Assembly: GCA_003508835.1 (NCBI GenBank)
Contig: PUFA01000167.1
Location: 1,674,001 to 1,738,000, forward strand
DNA from: Eonycteris spelaea
Taxonomy: Eukaryota; Chordata; Mammalia; Chiroptera; Pteropodidae
Direction: 5' to 3'
Length of the DNA: 64,000 bases
The notes below the pieces were generated by a model. The model did not search any database, had not been told where the DNA came from, and saw only the letters and a program-made list of their open reading frames with translations. The stretch's first letter is position 1. Every line of letters starts with the position of its first letter. This document shows positions 59,220 to 64,000 of the stretch, piece after piece. The position numbers and the translations under genes are program-made.

Positions 59220-59351
59220 GTCTATGGCCATGCTACCATGAACATGCCCGATCCTGTCTGACCTCAGAAGCTAAGCAGGTTTGGGCCTGGTTAGTACTTG
59301 CATGGGAGACCACCTAGGAAGACCAGGTGCTATAGGCATAAAAAAATATAT
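59220..59351 (+). mobile_element. 5S rRNA-derived SINE, short form
   Basis: 59220 to about 59338 aligns to 5S rRNA from its first base. The internal control region is nearly intact ('tcagaagctaagcaggtt', 'ggcctggttagtacttgc', 'atgggagaccacctagg'). It ends in a short A/T-rich tail and has an A-rich target duplication ending in AAAAATCT (59204-59219 and about 59352-59370). With the copy at 50906 it shares 'gccatgctacc' (5S has gccataccacc) and 'cacctaggaagaccagg' (5S has cgcctgggaataccggg). The two are therefore members of one SINE family rather than separate 5S pseudogenes. Confidence 0.8.
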
Positions 59352-59370
59352 AAAAAATAAAAAAAAATCT

Positions 59371-59944
59371 TATGGCCCAGATAGCTTAAGAGGTCAATTT
59401 TTATTCAATCCATTTGGAATGGGTAATTCCAATGACACTTACTGTTTCAACAACTTAAAAAAAAAATTCTAAACCTATTATATCAAGAATATAAAATTAC
59501 ATAGGATATTTAAAGTTCTTATTGTTATCTAGACTTAGGGCTTGGATTTTTTTTTTTTTAAAGTAAGTTAAATATAAACTTGGGCATTAAAATTTTTAAG
59601 TAAATGTTCTTTTTTTTTTTTTTTCACTTGAAAACAAAAAGCCAAAGTCCCAGTTTCAGATAGTGAGTGTATTCTTTTGTTTAACTTACTGGGAATCAAA
59701 GGGGCTTTATGCATTTCAAGTTAAGTTTCAAAAAAGTCATTAATATCATACCCATTACGAGAAGCACCTAATCTGGAGAAAATTGTAGTTAAACTATCTC
59801 TAGGGCATAAATGAGAGAGTAGGAAAATAAGCAATTTGGTTCCACTTCTTCATTTTCCTTTCAGTCTAAGACAAACAGATAAATTGGGTTCTTTTTTTAA
59901 GGGTCTGATTATAAATATGCTTAATTTACTTAAAATATGCAAGA
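59371..59944. other. Unassigned AT-rich sequence
   Basis: T runs at about 59547-59560 and 59610-59624. No gene. Confidence 0.4.
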
Positions 59945-61750
59945 GGGTTAGGCAGTTGAAAAGCTATCTACTTAAGGTAACTTAAAAGCTGTTCTGTAAC
60001 TTCAGACTAGCAAGATCTAATACAAAATGGACAAATAAAACACAGAAAGAAAACTAGAGTTTTAGCTCAGTTATTTATAGGTGGAAAAATCTTAAATAAA
60101 TATTAGTAAATCAGAAGCCCCAATATGTACACTATGGCTAAAATAAGAATTGGTCTAAGAAAATGTCTATAGATATAAAGATGGTTCATTATTTTCAAAT
60201 CTATTAATAGAGCACGTAGATCTTACTTAGATAGAAATTGGAAAGATAATTGGTGAAATTGCTTATTAAGCAAAATTTTTGGTAAAATGGGAAAACAAAT
60301 ATATTTTCTTAACATAATATATAGCTGTCTCAAACAAACAGTCGCTATTACTTGCAAAATACCAGGAATTTACCATTAAAGTACATAATAAGATAAGGAT
60401 ATAACCATTATTATTTAATATTTTTTAGATGTTCTAGACAATACCAGTAGGTAGGGGAAAAAATAATTATCAAAAATAGAAAAAAGGTAGCAAAATTCTA
60501 TATAATGTAATTTTTTATCTAATAATTCCAAAGAAATCAATTTTAAACTTCAAAATTTAATAGGAGAGCTTAATAAGATGGCCAGCTATAAAATAAAATA
60601 TATACAACTCAAACTTCCTTACATACCAATTTTGTGTTAATAATTAAAATTTAGAAATTGACCAAATTAAAATATCTCAAAACAGACTCAAGCATTTATA
60701 TAAGAATTTAATATACAATTCAGATAGTATTTGAAATGAAAAGAAGAGATAAAAATATCAATAACCGATAATAGGACAAATGGCTAATCATTTGGGAAAG
60801 TACAAAGTTAGAGGCCTACTTCATAACTTACAGAAAAATAAATTCCATATGGATTAAAATCTGAAATGTAAAACATGAAATCATAAAATTACTAAAATGA
60901 ATGTGAATAAATATTTAGATAAACTTAATGTAGATAAATCCTTTCTAAAGAAAAACAAAGGAGAAAGAAAAAGGTGATAGTTTGTGTTCATTTATCAAAA
61001 TCTTTAGAATATCTAAACAATCACCATAAACAATATTGAAAGATGAATGACAAAGTTTATACATATAGAAGACTAAGTAGTTATTTATACCTTTTAAAGA
61101 AAAATGATGAATTATGCTCTAAAGATATGGACAGACAATTCGGAGAAGTGAAACAAACGATAAATATATGAAATAGGAAAAAAATTCACCTCCACAAATA
61201 GTCAAATAAATGCACATAATAATGGCATTTGAGTGCCTGGTTTGTTTTTGTTTGTTTGTTTGCTTGCTTTTTTTCTTATTCAATTGCTAATAAGTTTTAA
61301 GAGATTTTTAAATAACAGCAATATTTACTAAAGATATGAACAAACTGGCAGCCTTTGATATTGCTGATTAGTGAAAAATATTTCTGAAAGAAAATTTGGA
61401 AATACATATTTAAAAGCTTTAAAATGCAAAGACCTTTAAACCCATTTCTGGGAATTTATCAAAGAAAACAATCAGACAAATGTATATAGAGATTTCTCAC
61501 AAAAAATTGTTTATAGTAGAAAATTAGCATAATGTTAAAGTGTTATAGTAGTTGAGTAAAGTATAGTACATTCATATCATGAATTATAACATTATCTAAA
61601 CATACAGTGTGGGTATTTATTGACCTGGAAAGATGGTTACATATAATGATAGATTTGAAACAGAAAGGCTATACCCCACAATGTTAACTGGACATTCTTA
61701 GTTAAGCAAATTGGTTGATTTCTATTTTCTACAAATTGGTTTATTTATGT
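59945..61750 (+). mobile_element. Old LINE-1 ORF2/3' remnant
   Basis: A-rich on the plus strand with diverged L1 ORF2 words: 'gatgttctagacaatacc', 'gatggccagctataaaataa', 'ccatatggattaaaatctga', 'tcctttctaaagaaaaacaa', 'acccatttctgggaatttat'. A GTTT-rich patch lies at 61241-61270. No open frame survives. Confidence 0.6.
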
Positions 61751-62047
61751 CCTTAATGATCACATGTCACCTGAATAACATACTTTTTTGAAGCTTTTGA
61801 AAAATCACTCTGATGATACAGAGTCTTTTTATACATAAATGTTACCTTGACATTGGAAATATGTTTGTATATTCTTCTTTAAAAAACAGAATGAACAGCT
61901 TCCATAGTTATATAGACTATGCTGTATAAACTTCTATATGTTAACTGCAGTTATCAAAAGTAACAGAAGGGGCGCGGGCATAAAGAAAAAGTTAACAGAG
62001 TTCCAATTTAAAAATTACTGTTTAACACCTATCAGCTCTTTATCCTT
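61751..62047. other. Unassigned spacer
   Basis: No repeat recognised. Confidence 0.4.
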
Positions 62048-62240
62048 TAGTGATTCTCAAGCAGGGATGGTAGCACTCTGAGGGGCTGTTTGGAGATATT
62101 GGGCAGAGGGCCTTTTTTCGGTTGTCCCAATGAGGAGTGGGTGGAGGGAAGAGAGGCTAACTATTGTGCAATGCTTGGAAAGTCCAGAATAAGAAAATTT
62201 TGTCCTACCTGAAATGTCAATAGCACCCTTCACAAAAAAT
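62048..62240 (+). mobile_element. MER20-like hAT element
   Basis: Begins 'tttagtgattctcaagcagg' and carries 'ggggctgtttggagatattg', 'cggttgtcccaatgaggagt', 'attgtgcaatgcttgg' and 'cctgaaatgtcaatagcacc'. Same order as MER20 but more diverged than the copy at 21580. Confidence 0.65.
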
Positions 62241-62284
62241 CTCCACTAAAACTAAACCTCTTTGAATAAAATATAAGGCTTTCA

Positions 62285-62790
62285 TGTCCTGACTCCTGCC
62301 TATTTTTCTAAATCTCATCTCTTTCAGCTTTCCCTCTCTGTTTTATACCCCTCCTTGCCCTCTTCAATTCCTCTTTCTCTGTACCATGCTTTAACCGTAT
62401 CAAATTGCTGGCAATTCTCATAGAATACCAAGAAATATTATACCTCTCAGCTTTCATTTGGTTTAGATTATTTTCTCTGCCTAGAATATTCTTTTCGTAA
62501 AATCCCACTTATTCCTGAAGATTCAACTTAATCATCTCTTTTGCGGAGCCTTTTATGGATCATAGATTCTTCCTCCCCCACTCACCGCCCCCTCACTGTT
62601 ACTTGTATACATTCTCTTTAACACTTAAAACACTATATAGTATTTATTTCATGCCTAAATTCTCCAACTAGAGGTACAAGTTTCTTGAGGGCAAGAAAGG
62701 AATACTTATTCAGAATTCAACCCCAAGCATGAGGGGGAAAAAATCGCTGGCATATAACAGTTACCTAACAAATGCTTGTTAGCTGTGGGG
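62285..62790 (+). mobile_element. L2 3' end
   Basis: Follows L2 to its tail: 'ctctgcctagaatattcttt', 'cccacttattcctgaagatt', 'gcggagccttttatggatc', 'tacaagtttcttgagggcaa' and 'aacaaatgcttgttagctg'. Confidence 0.85.
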
Positions 62791-62900
62791 AAAAAAAGTT
62801 AAATTTGAAATTACTTTCTCTTTCTCCTGGCATTGAAAAAAATAGAGGGAAAATCAATCCAATCATTAAAAGAAGAAAAAAATAAAGTTTAATTTCTGCT
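62791..62900. other. Unassigned A-rich spacer
   Basis: A-rich patches. No repeat recognised. Confidence 0.4.
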
Positions 62901-62966
62901 TTCAAATTATTTATCATTTCAGTGAAAATAATGTTTGACATTTACTTCAAATTATTTATCATCTCA
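62901..62966 (+). repeat. 21-bp direct repeat, 45-bp spacing
   Basis: 'ttcaaattatttatcatttc' at 62901 recurs at 62946 with one difference, consistent with a small tandem duplication. Confidence 0.8.
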
Positions 62967-63020
62967 ACACATTACCATCATACAATGTGACTGGGGAAAA
63001 AATGGCAAGAGGATACATAA

Positions 63021-63077
63021 TAGTTTGCTCTGGATGCTAAATTAGTTTGCTCTGAATGCTAAGGCCTAAATGCTAAG
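63021..63077 (+). repeat. 22-bp tandem duplication
   Basis: 'tagtttgctctggatgctaa' (63021) is followed directly by 'tagtttgctctgaatgctaa' (63043). A partial third 'aatgctaag' follows. Confidence 0.85.
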
Positions 63078-64000
63078 AAATCCACATTTGCATGTTGGTA
63101 TGTGATATAGACATGTATTTAAAGTATAGTTTTGTTGGAATATACGAAGTAAGTTTAGACAAAAAAAAAATCTTAATAATCTTTATTATTGAAAGTCAGA
63201 GACACTCCAAAAGGATTCTTCTTGCTTGCAGAACATGTAATATATTACAGTGATCACTGACTTTAAGGGATTGAGATATAAAAACGTATTGAGCAAACTA
63301 AAATGAAGAGTGAAGGGTCAGAGACGGTGATAGCACTTTTGTTTTTCGTGTTTTGATCTATAAGTTTAAATGTTTTTCTCCTATTGATGTAAAGTGTTCA
63401 AAAAATATATATTTAATTATTTACTAATAGGGCTTCTATTAATTATGCTCATATTTTAGGAGACAACTACAGTTTTCTATTTCAATGAACAGATTTGAAA
63501 TAATTAAAACATTGGATTTGTGAAGGGGTTTTTTTTGCTGGTTATTTTATTCCTCATCACAGACATCACTTTTCTCCCTTGTAAATGATATAACTACAAG
63601 TACTAAACACTTTCTATTTTACTAGGAGATACTAAAAATATGAATTCAAAAGTTCCCTTCTTATAGTTCAAAATTTAGTAGAAAAAATAAGATAAACATA
63701 TAGAGGAAGTAAAAAGAGTAATGTCAATTCAGAAGAGAAAGAATCTTCTGGCTACGGGAAATGTAATATAGTATTTGAGACGGATAATTTTGGACTGGTT
63801 GATGTGGATGAAGAATATGACAAATTTAAAAGAAACAGTTCTTGCAATCATGAAGATTTGTAAGTAGTAAATTATTTTATTTGAAAATTGGCATGTATCA
63901 GTATTTAAAAATCATGAGTGGAATTTTTGCTTTTAGTCAAAATGTAGTAACAGGTACTGGCATTTACCTTCCTGCCTGAAACAACCAGATATCAGAAAGT
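63078..64000. other. Unassigned AT-rich sequence
   Basis: No gene or recognised repeat up to the window edge. Confidence 0.4.

Noticed and set aside
1..64000. Human or other primate origin
   Set aside because: No Alu in 64 kb and a non-primate-type 5S SINE pair. Not formally excluded without a search.
1..64000. CRISPR arrays, operons, bacterial promoters or tRNA genes
   Set aside because: The sequence is mammalian in repeat content. No spaced identical repeats, tRNA-like cloverleaf or prokaryotic gene structure was seen.

Overview
This is vertebrate, specifically placental-mammal, nuclear DNA from a gene-poor, AT-rich region. I found no intact protein-coding gene. Every open frame is short (135 codons or fewer), lacks a recognisable domain, and is often inside a repeat. 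What can be read is a layered record of transposable elements: ancient L2 and MIR, hAT elements (MER5A- and MER20-like), a Tigger-type pogo element, MaLR and other solo LTRs, old LINE-1 fragments, a U6 snRNA retropseudogene, two 5S rRNA-derived SINEs and several decayed retropseudogene candidates.

Lineage: the eutherian repeats (L1MA/MB-like, MER5A, MER20, MaLR) show a placental mammal. There is no Alu, B1/B2, carnivore CAN, ruminant Bov or vesper-bat VES SINE in 64 kb, and no young-looking L1. The only recent-looking SINEs are two 5S rRNA-derived copies that share diagnostic substitutions. From family knowledge, 5S-derived SINEs occur in megabats (MEG-RS/MEG-RL), and megabats have also lost L1 activity. 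A fruit bat (Pteropodidae) is therefore my best guess, but it is an inference.

Layout. 0-7.4 kb: L1 3'UTR piece, Tigger-type element (2005-2499), MLT1-like LTR, MER5-like piece, an L1 3' end split by a solo LTR with a CTGG target duplication, then a MaLR LTR. 7.4-13.6 kb: MIR, a perfect 25-bp tandem duplication, and a long minus-strand L2 (9905-12690) split by an LTR and by an L1 with a 9-bp target duplication. 13.6-23.6 kb: MIRs, a MER5 cluster inside a shuffled local duplication (17387-18538), an L2 with a nested MIR, and MER20. 23.6-34 kb: three retropseudogene candidates and an L2 split by an unidentified 540-bp block. 34-50 kb: mostly unassigned sequence with L2/MIR pieces, microsatellites and the U6 pseudogene. 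50-64 kb: LTR-like blocks, the two 5S SINEs, MaLRs, L1 remnants, a (CT)n tract, MER20-like and a long L2 3' end.

Unassigned stretches are tiled below so that the whole window is covered. A few repeat-free, homeodomain-motif-rich blocks could be conserved enhancers, but that needs an alignment. All family names come from remembered consensus sequences, not from a database search.
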